Of a stretch of DNA of 64,000 nt, positions 26,668 to 41,500 are shown piece after piece. A program made the position numbers and the translations under genes. The notes beneath the pieces are model-generated. The model made no database searches. It was not told the origin of the DNA and saw nothing but the letters and a program-made list of their open reading frames with translations. The stretch's first letter is position 1, and each line of letters opens with the position of its first letter. Source of the DNA: Cucumis sativus (Eukaryota > Streptophyta > Magnoliopsida > Cucurbitales > Cucurbitaceae); contig NC_026658.2 of NCBI RefSeq assembly GCF_000004075.3, positions 5,642,001 through 5,706,000 on the forward strand, read 5' to 3'.

Positions 26668-28613
26668 ATGGCCACTGAGGGAACTTCAACAACAATCCTT
26701 CCTGATCTTCCTGATAAATACAGAGTTTTCTTGCATTTGGAGCCTCCATCTATTAGTTGGAGGCATGGTAAACCCCCAACTTATGGAATTGTTAACCAGC
26801 TTTTTGAAGAGGGAAGAACCAAGGTTTTTTCTTTTCTCACTTTTTCCTTTTCTTTCTCTCTAGATCTCATTCACACTTCCCAAACAAACGGATTTTGTTA
26901 GTGCTTCTACTTCCATATATATTGACTCTCTTTTATCTTTATAGATCTATCTAGTTAAGATGTTGCTTGGACATGGTTGAGTTATGAAGTCTAGAATTTT
27001 TTAGTATATGAAGTTAACAAGTCTGTTTTTGTGGTATATAGTCTAAGATCTAATTTTCAGTTGCATGTTTATTTATTTATTTTGTTACTTATTTGTATAG
27101 AGATATATTTGAACAAACTTCCAAATGATCTAATGGAAACAAAGTTGGGTGGGGTTTATCAGTTCCCTTTCATCTCAATCAATTTCTCCCTCAAGTTTCA
27201 TATTTTTATCTGTTACTCAGTTTTGTTTGTGGTAGGAATGGCCAAAAGGATCCTTAGAAGAAATAGTTCAAAATGCTGTCAAATCATGGGAAATGGAGCT
27301 TTCCCACAAGATTAAATTACAGGATTTCAACACCATAAATCCTCACAAGTTCAAGCTTTTTGTTAATGGTAACTACTTTAATTTTCTTATACACACACAC
27401 ACACACATATATATATAGCATGTAATTAAATTGGAGAGAGAGAAAGGAAAAAAACAAACACTGAATAACTGGCAGTTACATGCACATATTCAAAGTAAAA
27501 AGGCTTTTTCAACTAACCAGCAAACTTAAAAGAGATGGGACCATGGGTATTCATAGAAATACAAGTTTCACTTTTCAGAAAAACAATTTTGAACAAAGTC
27601 AAGTGGGTGACATAAGTCGATGATAAAATTTTTATCCAAGTTCATTTTTCCTACAAAAAGTGCTTTGAAGATCATTTTATCATTCATATAGAACAAGGTC
27701 CACAAACCTGTTGATAATGATGGGTGGATGCTGGATATTGAATCCCATTTTAAAATAACCTGTATCAAAGAGTTTCTTTTGGATATTCATGAACGTTTAG
27801 CCTAGTTTGTACATGCAATTGCCTGGCCTCAACTCAACATTGTAACAATTTCTAAATCATGTCTGCTAAAACATGTCATTTTTGTCATATATGTACCTAT
27901 TTAGTATTGATAACAAGAAGAGTTTGATGCATGTATGACAAATGTTGATTCTGTTTTCAAGTATTCAATACGTGTCTGTCATGGACACGCTGGTCAAACT
28001 AAAATTGTCTGTATGTGTGGTTGTTTGATATAAACTGAGCTTTGTGTCTGACATACAGGAAGAGAAGGGCTTTCAGGAGAAGAAACACTGAGAATTGGAA
28101 GCTACAATGCATTCCTAAAGAGTCCGTTACCAGAGGAATTTCAATATTACAAAGCAGAGGAAGAGACATTTGAATCATCTCACGATGCATTTAGGTCTTG
28201 TTTTCCAAGAGGATTTGCATGGGAAGTTATTGAAGTTTATTCACCTCCTCCTTTGATTGCCTTCAAGTTTAGGCATTGGGGTTTTTTTGAAGGACCTTTC
28301 AAATCACATTCCCCAACTGGTGAATTGGTTCAATTCTCTGGCTTGGCAACTCTCAAGGTAATTAAACTTGTCTATATGATTCTCCAAACATTTGGGTTTC
28401 TTATGTTGTTGACAGTTGGACGTGTGTATGATATTTGGGCAGGTTGATGAATCACTGAGGGTTGAAGAAGCTGAAGTGTATTATGATCCAGCTGAGCTAT
28501 TTGGAGGTCTTTTGAAGGGAAAAATTACTGCCTCAGAATCCCAAACCAAAGACAATGTGAAAGAAGATTTAGCAGCTTCAGTTGGCTGCCCATTCTTCAA
28601 ACCAAAGGAGTGA
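26668..28613 (+). CDS. Pathogen-related protein, tandem copy 2
   Basis: Second member of the pair, same family as 21891-23116. Four exons: 26668-26823, 27236-27368, 28059-28357 and 28443-28613. They give 759 nt (252 aa). Exons 2 (133 nt) and 3 (299 nt) have exactly the lengths of copy 1 and the same intron phases. Landmarks: ISWRHGKPPTYGIVNQLFEEGRTK then EWPKGSLEE, FNTINPHKFKLFVNGREGL (in part), FPRGFAWEVIEVYSPPPLI, and YYDPAELFGGLLKG. The N-terminus (MATEGTSTTILPDLPDKYR) is closer to the common family form than that of copy 1. The C-terminus ends GCPFFKPKE versus ACPLFNTKK, so the Cys-Pro is kept. An AATAAA is at 28638. The introns are longer than in copy 1. It appears functional. Confidence 0.92.
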
Positions 28614-30252
28614 TAAGATGTTAATGCAACCTTCAATAATAAATTCTATGTACCAAATTCCGAAAGGGAAAACTTGGCTTTCCAGATAGGCTCACACATC
28701 AGAGCATTATCTATTTCTGTTACTTTGTTTAGTAGATGCAGTAACACAAGTACTAATATAAATCTTCCATTGCTATTAATGATTATATAAGTTAAGCTAG
28801 CAGGCTACAACCAACATAATTCACAAACTTCAAAAATTATTGTTCAATCAACTTTATAACGCACTGATTTCACAACTCTGATGTTCTCTCGAGTAATTTG
28901 AAGTTGTAAAAAAATTTAGTGCATTAAATTTACCTTCTGTCCCTCGGTGTGGTCAGTACTATATATTGTCAGGCAGCAACATGTTACCCTTTTAATTAAT
29001 TATGTTGGTTGATTGGGGCCTCTTTCCTCCTCTCTGGTTATATTGTTTTATCACATAACATAAACACGAGTGATCAAACTACTTACAAATTATAACAAAT
29101 TTTTCTATATTTTTTACCGTTTAGATAGACATTAATATAAGTTTATTAGCTTCTATCCGAAAGAAAACCTTGTATAAGTCTATTATTTATATATGTTCAT
29201 TCCAGTGTTTATAAATAATAAAAGTATATCATTGATACTATACATGATACAAATTATCAAATTAATATAGATTTATTATTGGCCAGAGTTGATAAAGTCT
29301 ATCACCATTTTCTTCTTCTTTTTTTTCTATTTCCAAAATTAGTTTGATATTTTTAAAACTTCTCAAATCATTATTATTTAACCTTATCTTATATTCCATA
29401 TACATAGAAGTTAGAATATTGATAAACATTTCTATCATTATTATTATAAGTGGATGCATGCACATATACACATAAATAAATACATGTATATACATATAAT
29501 TTATAACACATATATAACTGACCTACACTTCTTACCGTTAATAAAATTTGTCAAACTTTTATGACTAATTTTCACACAAAAATTAAGGCCAAAAATTTTA
29601 TTTGCAAAGGACTGTTGTTAAATTGTACTCAAATTGGAAAACCTAATCAAAAGAAGAAAAAAAAGATGTTAAAAATCATTTTTTGTTCCTGCTAAATTTA
29701 AAATATACTAAGAGAACAAATGCTAAATTTAAACATTTAGAAATGCTGTGACTAAAGTTGACCGAAAGTGGAAGTACACAAACCTAAAATATATTTGAAC
29801 CTAAAAGAACATGGCAGAATAAATTGAATAAAATTGAAGCATGGAATTAAAACTTTAATGTAAAACTATTACAAATATGAAGTTCACAGCTCAAAGAGCC
29901 ATCATAACTGACTTAACATATGAATGAATATAAGGGTTCATCATCATCTTCATCATCATAGCACATCATGAATGCTTAAATAAAGCTAAAATGGAGGAAA
30001 TTTACCAAAGAAACCAAACTTGTAACCAAGATTTTTTTTTTTTTTTTCTTTTTGGGTAGAAGCTAATAATGATGGACACAACAGCAACCACAAACCAATC
30101 ATGTGGCTCAGGTACTCCTCTTTTTCTGTAATACAGCAAGATTCAGGGTCTTGGGGGATATATCTTCCTCTTTCTTAACCATCTTCAAGGGGGAAAAAAA
30201 ATATTACACAGTACATCGAATTCAAAATCACCTACACAGATTATTACTGAAG
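28614..30252. other. Convergent intergenic region between pathogen-related copy 2 and RABA1
   Basis: The left 150 bases are the 3' UTR of copy 2, and the right 250 or so are probably the 3' UTR of the minus-strand Rab gene. Between them is AT-rich DNA with ATAT and CATATA microsatellite-like runs near 29450-29520. A weak GATAGAC/GTCTATC-rich stretch at 29120-29310 may be another decayed small repeat. No gene was seen. Confidence 0.5.
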
Positions 30253-32344
<2,092 letters not shown>

Positions 32345-32579
32345 TTAGATTTACCTCAAACTTTATGGAGGAAGAAGAGGAAGAAGAGGAAGAAGAACAG
32401 AGAAGGGGAAGAGGAAGGAATGAATGTGAGAAAAAGAAAAGAAAGTGAAAAACAATGAAATGCAGAATCAAGTGGGGGGGAAGAGTGTGAAATCAACAAA
32501 GGAATTATGTTTTCGGAAAAATACACCTAAACTATGAAATTTTGTACATATGACCTTAACCCTTTTTTTTTCTTCTTTT

Positions 32580-33484
32580 CTTTTTTGCAAAATGGAAAAT
32601 TTGTTGGAAAATTACCTACGATAACATTTTAAGAATATAATATAGTAATTATAGTAGATTGTTTTAGAATTTTGTAAATATGACAAAATTTTCTATTTTC
32701 GATCTTAAATTTGATATTATTCATAAACTACCCTTCAATAATTCATTTCTCTTCTTCTTTTTAATGTCCTACTCATTATTTATTTATGCTCCAACTTTTT
32801 TAAGGCTCTAATCATTTGAATTTGATTCCAAATGATTTTGTTTGATTTTTTTACGTTAATTTTTTTTACTTTGTCTCAGTTTTGTATTTCAGTGTTGTGA
32901 TATACTTATATTATATGTATTAGTTGGTTAATATACTTACTACATGATTTTCATTTTTTCAAATTTTTTACAGTTCATTGTAGTATTATTAAGTATATGA
33001 ATGATGTAACTCAGTATATCATTATCAAATATATCAACAATATATTGTTAAAGCATATCAGTAAAGTGAATCATTATCAAGTATATGAATCAAATTTACA
33101 AGTATATATCAATAGTATATCAAGTGTATAAGTAGGACTTCAAGCATATCAAATGCATTTAATCAATCGATTGTGTAAGTGAAGAATACTAAATGTATCT
33201 GCAGTGTATCAGGTGTATCAAACATATATTAGTAATGTTTAAGTATCGAGTGTATCAAAGAATATCAGGTGCATCAAGTGTATCATGAAGTATCATGTGT
33301 ATCAAGGGGTGTATTAGGTACATCAGACGTGTATAAGGTGTATCAAACGTATATTAGTAACAAGAGCATTTATGACATTTTACCTCTTGATGTGTGGGAT
33401 GGGCTTCGTTTTTGTCATTTTTGCAAACAATAAAATGTGTGTTCTTAATTATTATAATTTATTTTGTCGTTTTTGCAAGTGCCC
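32580..33484 (+). mobile_element. Non-coding repeat element A with internal TATCA array
   Basis: This segment is homologous over most of its length to 51147-52345 (element B), in the opposite orientation. Shared phrases include TTGTGATATACTTATATTAT, GTATTAGTTGGTTAATATAC (TTGTTGATATAC in B) and TTAAAGCATATCAGTAAAGT. The centre, about 32950-33360, is a degenerate array of short TATCA-rich units (GTATCAAG, TGTATCAGG, TATATCAA). The right end, TTTTTGCAAGTGCCCC at about 33469-33484, matches the GGGACACTTGCAAAAA end of B. No open frame is present. The left limit is approximate. Confidence 0.6.
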
Positions 33485-33747
33485 CAAAATTGTTTGGGTT
33501 TTTCAAAAGTGAATTTTTAAAAAGTAGAAGGAAAAAAAACAAATTATTTACCTCTATATAACAAAACCACAAAATTTATTATATTTAATTTTTGTATGAA
33601 GCGTAAATATTTTATTAAATGTTCTATTTTAATATTTTTTTTTATTTGTTGGTATCACCCACATTTTTTCTTCTAATTATTATTTTTTTTTTTTTTTGTT
33701 TTGTAGAACACTCTTAGTTTTATCTTCTTTCAACTATTTTCTTTAGG

Positions 33748-35330
33748 GTTGTAACTCTATTAACTAGTTAGGTTTCTATTTCACTAGGATGACGTAGGTA
33801 ACATAGTCTTTAATCTTGAGTGTATTATGAACTCCTGCTCATGAGGGATTGCCCTTTGATTTGTACGGGTGAAAGTGGTCAGATCGCCGACTCAATAAGC
33901 TTATCATTTTGGAGACAAGACCGAGTGGGGAGCTGGGAACATAATTACACAAGATGGAATTCACTTATTCCCTACTTTATGGTAAGTAGATAAATGTTTC
34001 CTTAAATTGTGTATTTGGGTCTTGAACAAAGGACTCCACCCTCTCTATGACAAGAGAGTGGTTTCTGTTTATTGGTAGAACCATAAACAAGTTGTTCATC
34101 AGAGGGGCACTAATATTTAAGAATTAGAGGCAACATAGGGGTAAAACGGTAAATTGGCCCAGCTATTGTTACAAACACTTATGAAAGACTAACGTATTAT
34201 TATTGATCTATATCCGTGCACACATAAATATATCTACAGGGAAAAGAGTTCAACTATGAGTCTTCAGTGAAATGTACACAGTTAACGAATATTGATTAAT
34301 GTGGTTAATAAAATTAGTCAGTTAATCTTAAATCGCTATAGTTTATAATCTGTAGGTCCACTAGGTCCCCTTCTTATCCTAACTCGTAAAGAGTAATGAG
34401 ATTTATTTATATTTGTTGTAATTTAAAATGTTCAAATTTACTTTAAGAATTAGTTTAATGTATAGTGATACATTATAATATAAAGTTTATCAAACTTTAT
34501 TGTATAAATTTAATTTTGGATAAGCTTCAAAATTAATTTTCGAGAGAATATTTGAATGAGTTCAAATATTAATTTAATGTGAATTGGATTCATATTAAAA
34601 TTATTGGTTATAAGAGAAACTTATATTTGAATATTATTCAAATTTAATTTAAATTAAATATAAGATATTTAATTTAGCTATTAATTAATTAATAGTTTAT
34701 TTAATTAAATCTATAAGATATCGTGGAGATATTCATTCAAATAAGATTTGAATTAAATATTATAAATCTATAAGATATTGGAGATTCATTCAAATAAGAT
34801 TTAAATGAAATATTAATTAAATATGATTTAATTAATTATTAACTAATTGATTAATTGTTAATTAATTAATAGATTTGATAATAAAATCTCATAATTCTCT
34901 CTTACTCATTTTTCTATTCTAAAAAGGTATGAGAGTTATAAATATGTATAAGAAAATAGTTGTCTTTAACGAATTGATCAAGAAAAAAAAGTCAAGGTTT
35001 TTGCTCTCTACAAAAAGAAAAGAGTTTATCTCAAATACCTCTAAATTTTTTCTTATCTCAATTGCTTACCACAAACTAATCTCATTCGAGACGATAGGAT
35101 TCGACGAGTGGTGTCCGAATTTGGTGGTTTACAAATTAAGAGACGTTAACATAAGTAAGTTCTCTGTATTTCTTAAATAAAAACCATGCTTAGTTTTATT
35201 TAGAATTTTGATTCTAAATTTTTGTCAATGTATTTTGAAATTTTCAAATTAAATTGAGTAATAGTTCTACAAAATCTTCGGCTGTCATAGGACTTTTATC
35301 CCTTCAAATACAATTTAGGTTATTCGGGTT
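33748..35330 (+). mobile_element. Solo or partial LTR of the family also present at 53543-55709
   Basis: Starting near GTAACTCTATTAACTAG and ending near TAGGACTTTTATCCC, this stretch matches the inverted LTR pieces at 53543-55709 through CACTAGGATGAC, TTTGATTTGTACGGGTGAAA, GATCGCCGACTCAATAAGCT, and AATATTCG and GAGTTATAAATAT segments. It lies immediately right of element A. It appears truncated at its left side relative to the copy at 53543, and no internal region follows. It is a fossil. The open frame at 34929-35180 within it is chance. Confidence 0.65.
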
Positions 35331-35756
35331 GTCAATCTAATATGAGTTATGTTGGAAACGTCCTCCAACCCGCTTACACCCTTTTTGTCAACCAAATGCA
35401 TATCTACTGAATTTATAGTGAATCTGAAAACATAAAATATGATTTAGATTCTGAAAACATAAAACATGATTCAGACTCTCTACCAAACGGCATTTTGAAA
35501 AAAAAAATATTTTATTGAAAAACTTAACGAAGAGAGACTAATGTTTTAAAAAATAGTTCTAGACACAACACCAAAGATAAACTAAGAAATATACTAACAA
35601 AAACAACTAAAAACCAAAATCCAAATTAGAATGAAGGAGAACAAAAGAAAGTGTAACTTATGTTTATTGCTACGAAAATATAAAAGTATGATACAAGTTG
35701 AAATATGTTTATATAGCTAAATTAAGAGACACTTTTTAAAAATAGTAAAATAAATT
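35331..35756. other. AT-rich intergenic DNA
   Basis: I recognise nothing here beyond a short imperfect repeat of GAATCTGAAAACATAAAACATGATT-like sequence (two versions at about 35420-35475). Confidence 0.4.
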
Positions 35757-35950
35757 AAAATATTTACAAGCTATTTTACTAATGAATTTCATCAATGATA
35801 GAAACTGATAGACTTATATCATTGTCTATCAATATCATTGATACAAGTAGATCAGTATCTATCAATCTATATTATTGATAGAATCTAAAATTTTGTTATA
35901 GTGTAAATTTGATAGAATATGAAATTTTGTTATATTGCAAATATTTTATT
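35757..35950. repeat. MITE-like element with TATCATTGATAGA palindromes
   Basis: Repeated TATCA...TGATAG motifs in both orientations (35791-35895) are flanked by AT-rich ends of the type ATATTTACAAG at the left and TATATTGCAAATATTT at the right. The plan matches 56261-56383 and 21256-21390. Non-coding, likely a small non-autonomous DNA element; the superfamily is uncertain. Confidence 0.5.
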
Positions 35951-37479
35951 ATGTTTAACATATAATTGCATCTTTTTTTAATGCAATAAAGTATTTATAT
36001 AGATTTGATCTCATGGGCATTGGCAAGAGTGTAAAAAAATTAACAAAAATTAGGTTTATAGTCCAACCACAATAGCAAATATGTTAAAATTAGTCGGTCC
36101 AACCCAATTTAATTTAAATGAACATTCAAACCAAAAAGTAAAAAATGCCCTCATGATTTCATTTGATTGTTATATGTTTACTATCTGATTACAATTTAAT
36201 TATCTTCAAATTTTTGTTTTTGTTTATTAGTTAGTTGTTTCAAATAGTCACATGATTGTCTTTCAATTGTTGTAAGATTGCTTTTTTTGTCAATTAGTAA
36301 GTTAGTTTTTAATATTGTCTTTTATTCTTTGACCCATAATTAGTAGTGTATGATATTGTCGTAAAATTGTTGATTGACGTCTGATTACCTTATATTATTT
36401 GATAGATTATTAGTTGTTTATGATTTTGTTACTTTTAACAAAGACAAATTTTCATCTAATTGTCTGTGATTACCTTTTAATTGTCATCATATTACCTTCT
36501 ATTCTTTTATATGCCGTAGTTTATGGTATTAGTATTTATTTTAGAAAAAAATAGTCATTAGTTTTTTTCTGTAGTATCTTTTGATTGTCTTCTTTTAAAT
36601 TAAAATGAGGCATTAAAAAAGAAAAGTAAAAAATATTCTTATTGATTCCCTCACATCAAATTTGATTGATGTGTGATTGTTATTTGAATATTGTTTGATA
36701 ATTAGTCAATAATATTATATTTTTAAGTATTTAATTTAGAAAATAAGTTGTTTTTTTAAAAAAAAATTAAATGTTTAGACTCAACATAGATTTTAAAGTG
36801 TAGTTTAAACAATTTTTAGAAAAAATGAGTCTAAATAAAAATGAATTTTTTCAAAAATATTTTTACTTAATATTGATGGTTATTTGATTACATGAGACCT
36901 CAAATAGAAATCACACGATAATCATATAAAAAATCATGCGTATAGAAATTACATGACAATTTGAAAACTAAGTGAATGTCAACCAAAGTGAAAATTCTCA
37001 ACAAAATAAAAAAAAAAAATTATGCAAAAATATGCTTGCCAATATTGCCTAAAAACTTCATAATCTTAAAAAAAAAAGAACATCATGAGATTATATTAAG
37101 ATATATAAATAAATGATATAAAATATGGTAACTAGATAGAAATCAAACATCAATCAGATAAGAAGTAATTAATAATTGATATTGATTGCTATAATTAAAA
37201 CAGGAGCATTTTCTTAATAATACTAATGGTTACCCAAAACATGCTAGAAGTGATGATGAAGCTATGGCTCCAAAAGACTCGAAGTTTGTCAATTCAAGAT
37301 AAAACCCATGAACTAATATATAATATAAACTCAACAAAAACCTGAATGAATATAGTCTAAGAACTCAAATGCAAGAATTGTGGCCCTAAGCCACCTGAAG
37401 ATGCATGATTCATGAAACATATATGTCCATAAGGAATTAAACCTCATTACCTCTCTCTTTTTACATCTCAATATTCTTT
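35951..37479. other. AT-rich intergenic DNA
   Basis: A stretch at 36150-36720 is unusually rich in GATTGT/TTGTCTTTTAATTGT-type phrases, which suggests an old degenerate tandem repeat. No coding signal. The right part (37200-37480) could be the 3' UTR of a possible small minus-strand gene at 37487-37606. Confidence 0.4.
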
Positions 37480-37486
37480 GTTACAG

Positions 37487-37606
37487 TCTCCCAAACCCTC
37501 ATTTTCTCTGCCAAATCTGACCTTCCTCAGCTTTGCTGCCACCACCGCCACTTTTCTCCTCCATGCTGAAGCTTTATCCACCATCATTAATTCTTCTACC
37601 TTCTAA
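37487..37606 (-). CDS. Possible small basic protein (about 39 aa), doubtful
   Basis: On the minus strand, in a locally GC-richer patch, a short frame starts ATGATGGTGGATAAAGC and reads MMVDKASAWRRKVAVVAAKL, then RKVRFGRENEGLGDCNKEY before a TGA. It is basic and amphipathic. The upstream frame is open back to GTAGAAGAATTA after CATTAG, so it could instead be the last exon of a gene whose other exons I cannot find. I know no family for it. The local base composition and an intact Arg/Lys-rich frame are the only support. Limits are approximate to within a few bases. Confidence 0.2.
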
Positions 37607-38211
37607 TGACTGTGATGAAATCAATTTAGTGTGAATGTGAAAACTCGACTCTCTACTTTCGAAAGAAAAGTGAAAGATATAGGTCGTGGTTTTTGGAGCA
37701 ATGGTGGAAACATAGATGCATGAAAGAGGAGATGTAGAGCGCATCGGATGGAAACCTTATGTTGGAGGTAACGTTGATGGTGAGATTTAGTAAGTCGTCG
37801 ATGCAAATGCAATTAATCAAAGAAAGTTCCTCCTCATTAGTTGATATGCAAATCAACTTTAGATTGTTTAGATTCATAACACAAACACTAATTATAATTT
37901 ATATAATTCTCTACTTAAACCAAATCATTAGTTGTTATTTCATTTGACTGACATCAACGAGTTGTCAAATATGGAGTTGTTTAGAAAAGTAAATTAAGAG
38001 CTAAAAAGTATACAAAAATGAATCTCTCTCTCCCTTTCTTTATGGTTTACTTCACAATCACTCCAACATTTTTAATAACTGTTTCCATAACGGTCTGTAA
38101 GCATTTTTAAAAAACCACAATTTTGAACCCTTTAAGTATTCTATTTTACATTTTCCCAAACGTATCATTCAATCTAAACCCTAAACCTTTCTCTTCTCCC
38201 TCGTCTCTCCG

Positions 38212-38562
38212 ATGCCAATCTCCCTCCATTCTTCTTCTTCCCCCTCCTCCTCATTTCTACAATGCCTCACTCCCACGAGTCCAACCATTCAAATCGTTTC
38301 TAAATCGGCGTCGGATCGTCTTCTCGCCAAGTTCTTCGACGCCTCAAAATTCGACTTCGATTACCTACAGAGTAGCTTGTGGTCTCCGCCAATTCAGCGC
38401 CGACTGTTTCTCGATTCTCCGGCCGATGTTTGCTCCGGTTCCAAGGTCGTTCTCTCAAAGCTTGAGAATGCGAAGAAGGCGTGGAGGAAATTCATTATCT
38501 GTTTCAGAGTAAGTTCTTTCATGGATTGCTTTTGTTTTGTTTTATCTTGTATTCGAAAATAA
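38212..38562 (+). CDS. Uncharacterised small plant protein, Ser-rich N-terminus
   Basis: An ATG at 38212 opens a 116-codon frame in a GC-richer island (38180-38510) in AT-rich DNA. It begins MPISLHSSSSPSSSFLQCLT, then has a conserved-looking block SDRLLAKFFDASKFDFDYLQ followed by SSLWSPPIQRRLFLDSP, and KLENAKKAWRKFIICF near the end. The FDFDY-x(5)-LWSPP signature gives me an impression of a small plant-specific family of unknown function, but I cannot name it. The Ser/Thr-rich, acid-poor start could be a plastid transit peptide. A strong donor-like AGAGTAAGT at 38506-38514 would end the exon at 38508; if it is used, the last 18 residues are wrong and a downstream exon is missing. I did not find an obvious one. 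Confidence 0.55.
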   Translation: MPISLHSSSSPSSSFLQCLTPTSPTIQIVSKSASDRLLAKFFDASKFDFDYLQSSLWSPPIQRRLFLDSPADVCSGSKVVLSKLENAKKAWRKFIICFRVSSFMDCFCFVLSCIRK

Positions 38563-41500
38563 ATATATTCGGTCCAATATTGTGAAAGAACCTGAAGTAG
38601 ATTTAGGACTGTTTAAGAAATCGTGAAGAAATTGCGTTACATGCTTGAGGAGAAAATGAAACGAAAAAGACTATATTAGTTTCGTAATTGTCAAAGCACA
38701 AAACTAGAATCATACACAAGATTTACGTTTTCAATGTATAGATATGAACCCTAAAAAAGTATAGAAGAGAAATAAGGTTGTTGTTCTTTTCGTATAATTC
38801 TTCATTACCATTGAAGAAATGAAAATTGAGTAATCTCATAAACTTTTGGGGTGAAGAATAGTCAAATTTTGAATTTGAATTTGGTATTATATAATACAGT
38901 GACAATTCAAACTCAAGCAAATGGGATTTCTTAAGAACATACAAAAGGGAATTTTCACATAAAAACTCTGGATTTCTCTGCTAATCAGCAGGTAAGGCCA
39001 ACAATATCTCCCTTTTACTTTACTTTTTCTCTGATTATAATCCTCATTTTGTATGTTATAATTACAAGGTTGGATTAGATTCATACACACAACTTTTGCT
39101 ATGATTGGATAATTATTGGATGTCATGGATGTTGACAAACGTAACCCAAAATGTAGTAACAACATCTATTAGAAGGCTTGAATTGTGTAGTTGAATACTT
39201 ATTGTTATTTACTGTACTATAACATACATGTCTATGTATATCTAAAGATATGTAACACTTGTTAGAAAGAGTTTGAGTAATTTTCTAAATAAAAAAAGAG
39301 AGAGAGATGAAAGGATTAATTGTTCTAAAGTTTTATTGGAAGTGTAACCCGTTTAGGGATCTCCTTTTTAAGTAATATGTGTACATATGTCAGTAATCAT
39401 CACATATAAATTTTGGTACTATAATGCTACAAAATTAATGTGAATTGTTTTATTTGATATGGATAAATTGCAATTGAAAAACAATTAGTTAATTGGAACT
39501 TATTAGGGCCCAATCCATGGTGTATTGGGAGCAAGGCCCACGGCCACGTTCGGTTTTGTTGCGCTCTCTCGAAATGAGACACATGGTTAACCTGGTTTGC
39601 AGTTTTGTGATCTTGAGGTTCACCGATCTCACTAAATTGTGATCAATCACTATTTTATGAATAATAAGGTATAGACTTTTATTTTTAATTTTAATCATAA
39701 AAAATAAAATAAAATAAAAATTGAATTAATTTTAAGATTTATTGAAAGTAGGAGTCTAAAGTAAGATATTAAGGTTGAAAAGATGTATGATTCAAATTCT
39801 TCTTGTCTAATGTACTAAGAAATGTACGAGATTAATATCGAGATTTACAAGAATCTTAGCTACTTTTATTATCTAAAAACTTAAATGTGTTTTAAAATTG
39901 TAAAGTAAGATTAGCAAAGAACAAGTGAAACAAAATGAATATAACCGATCCAAAGTTAAGAGTATACGATATTTGAATGATTGGCAAACCGAAAGTTTCA
40001 ATAAATAAAGAATGATTACTTCAAAAACTAAAGCACCAAAATTTTATTTTTAAAAGTTGAAAAAGAAAAGGGAAAAGAAAAGCAGTCTTGAAAATCATAG
40101 TGTTTGTTTGTTTGATATCATCAAATCATTATTGTTTTATTTTATTTTTAAAGAAAGGTATATTCCACATCATGAGAATTTCTTTTTTAAAGATATGATA
40201 ACTGAGAATTTAAATTTTGGAGATTACTCAACAACATTTTTTCTAAGGATTGGAGTTTATTCAAATTACATCATATTTTTCCAATCCTCCAATTCTAATC
40301 GACTTCCTTGCTTAACTTTTTAATAGTTCAAGTTTATGATTGATTGGTAAAAATTAAAATAGTTATAAAGTTTACGTTTAAAGAGCAGAAAGCTTATAAT
40401 AAACAAAGACAGATTTAAACTTTGATTATGAATTGAAAATATTTGGAAAGGGAAAGGTTTTCTCTTCAAAGATTTGAGTTAAAAAATGGATTCTTTTTAA
40501 GATTATCCTATCCATTCACCTTTTCATCATAGTTCTCAATTTGAAAAAGATGGAATTAATTGTTCTTTTTTAAAAACAAATATGATATTTGTACTTATTA
40601 GAATTTAATTTGATTAATTAGTTAAATACTTCTCTTAATATATACAAGATTAAACACTCAAATACATCAATTTATTTTGGTGTATTTTAAAATATGATAT
40701 TACACATAGAGTGTGTTTTATTTAAAATGCAATAAGCAATTGAAGAGGTGTGTTTGAATCGTTGTAGAAGTTGAAAAATTTATAAGTGTAGAATTGATGG
40801 GATAAATGCATTAAAGATGAAAACAAAATTTAAAATTAAGGAAAGGTTGAAAGGTAAAGGCCCCCATGATATGTTCTTACTTTTGAGTGTCCATTCATAA
40901 TCACACATTCCCCAACAAAACATCTCTGACGCAAAATAAAGAAAGTGGCAATGAGTTGGTTTTTCGTCTTCATTTTACTTGCAATTACTTTTTTCCTTAG
41001 GGACCATTCTGCAAACACAACACACAATTCCTTCTTCCTATCTGGGTGGGACCCTATACTTTATTTCTTCAATTATATTTTCTTTTTCTAAAACAAATAT
41101 TGAGCAACCCAATGGCATACCATATCGTCACATTGCTACACAAAATATACAAATATCAATTATATGTACATTCCACATATAGGCACAGCATCCAAGGTCA
41201 ATAACTTTTTCCCAATCGTACAATTATGTAATTCAGATTTGATTCCCTCTATTTTCTTTATTACAAAGAAATACATTTATTATTAGTTATGGAGGAAATG
41301 GAAAAATAACATATAAGTTATGTACATTTACTCTTATCTCATTCTACTTCTACCTACCTCTTTTAATGGGTACATTATGTACACTTTCTTCTATATACTA
41401 TTATACCATTCTTTCCCAAGAAATGCTCCATTCTGCTTCATTTGTATTTTAGAATTACGAATTAATGTTAGATACATTTTCTAAACTACATGTCTTTTCG

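Noticed and set aside
40057-40323. 88-codon frame as a gene
   Set aside because: AT-rich low-complexity frame without motif or exon-like composition.
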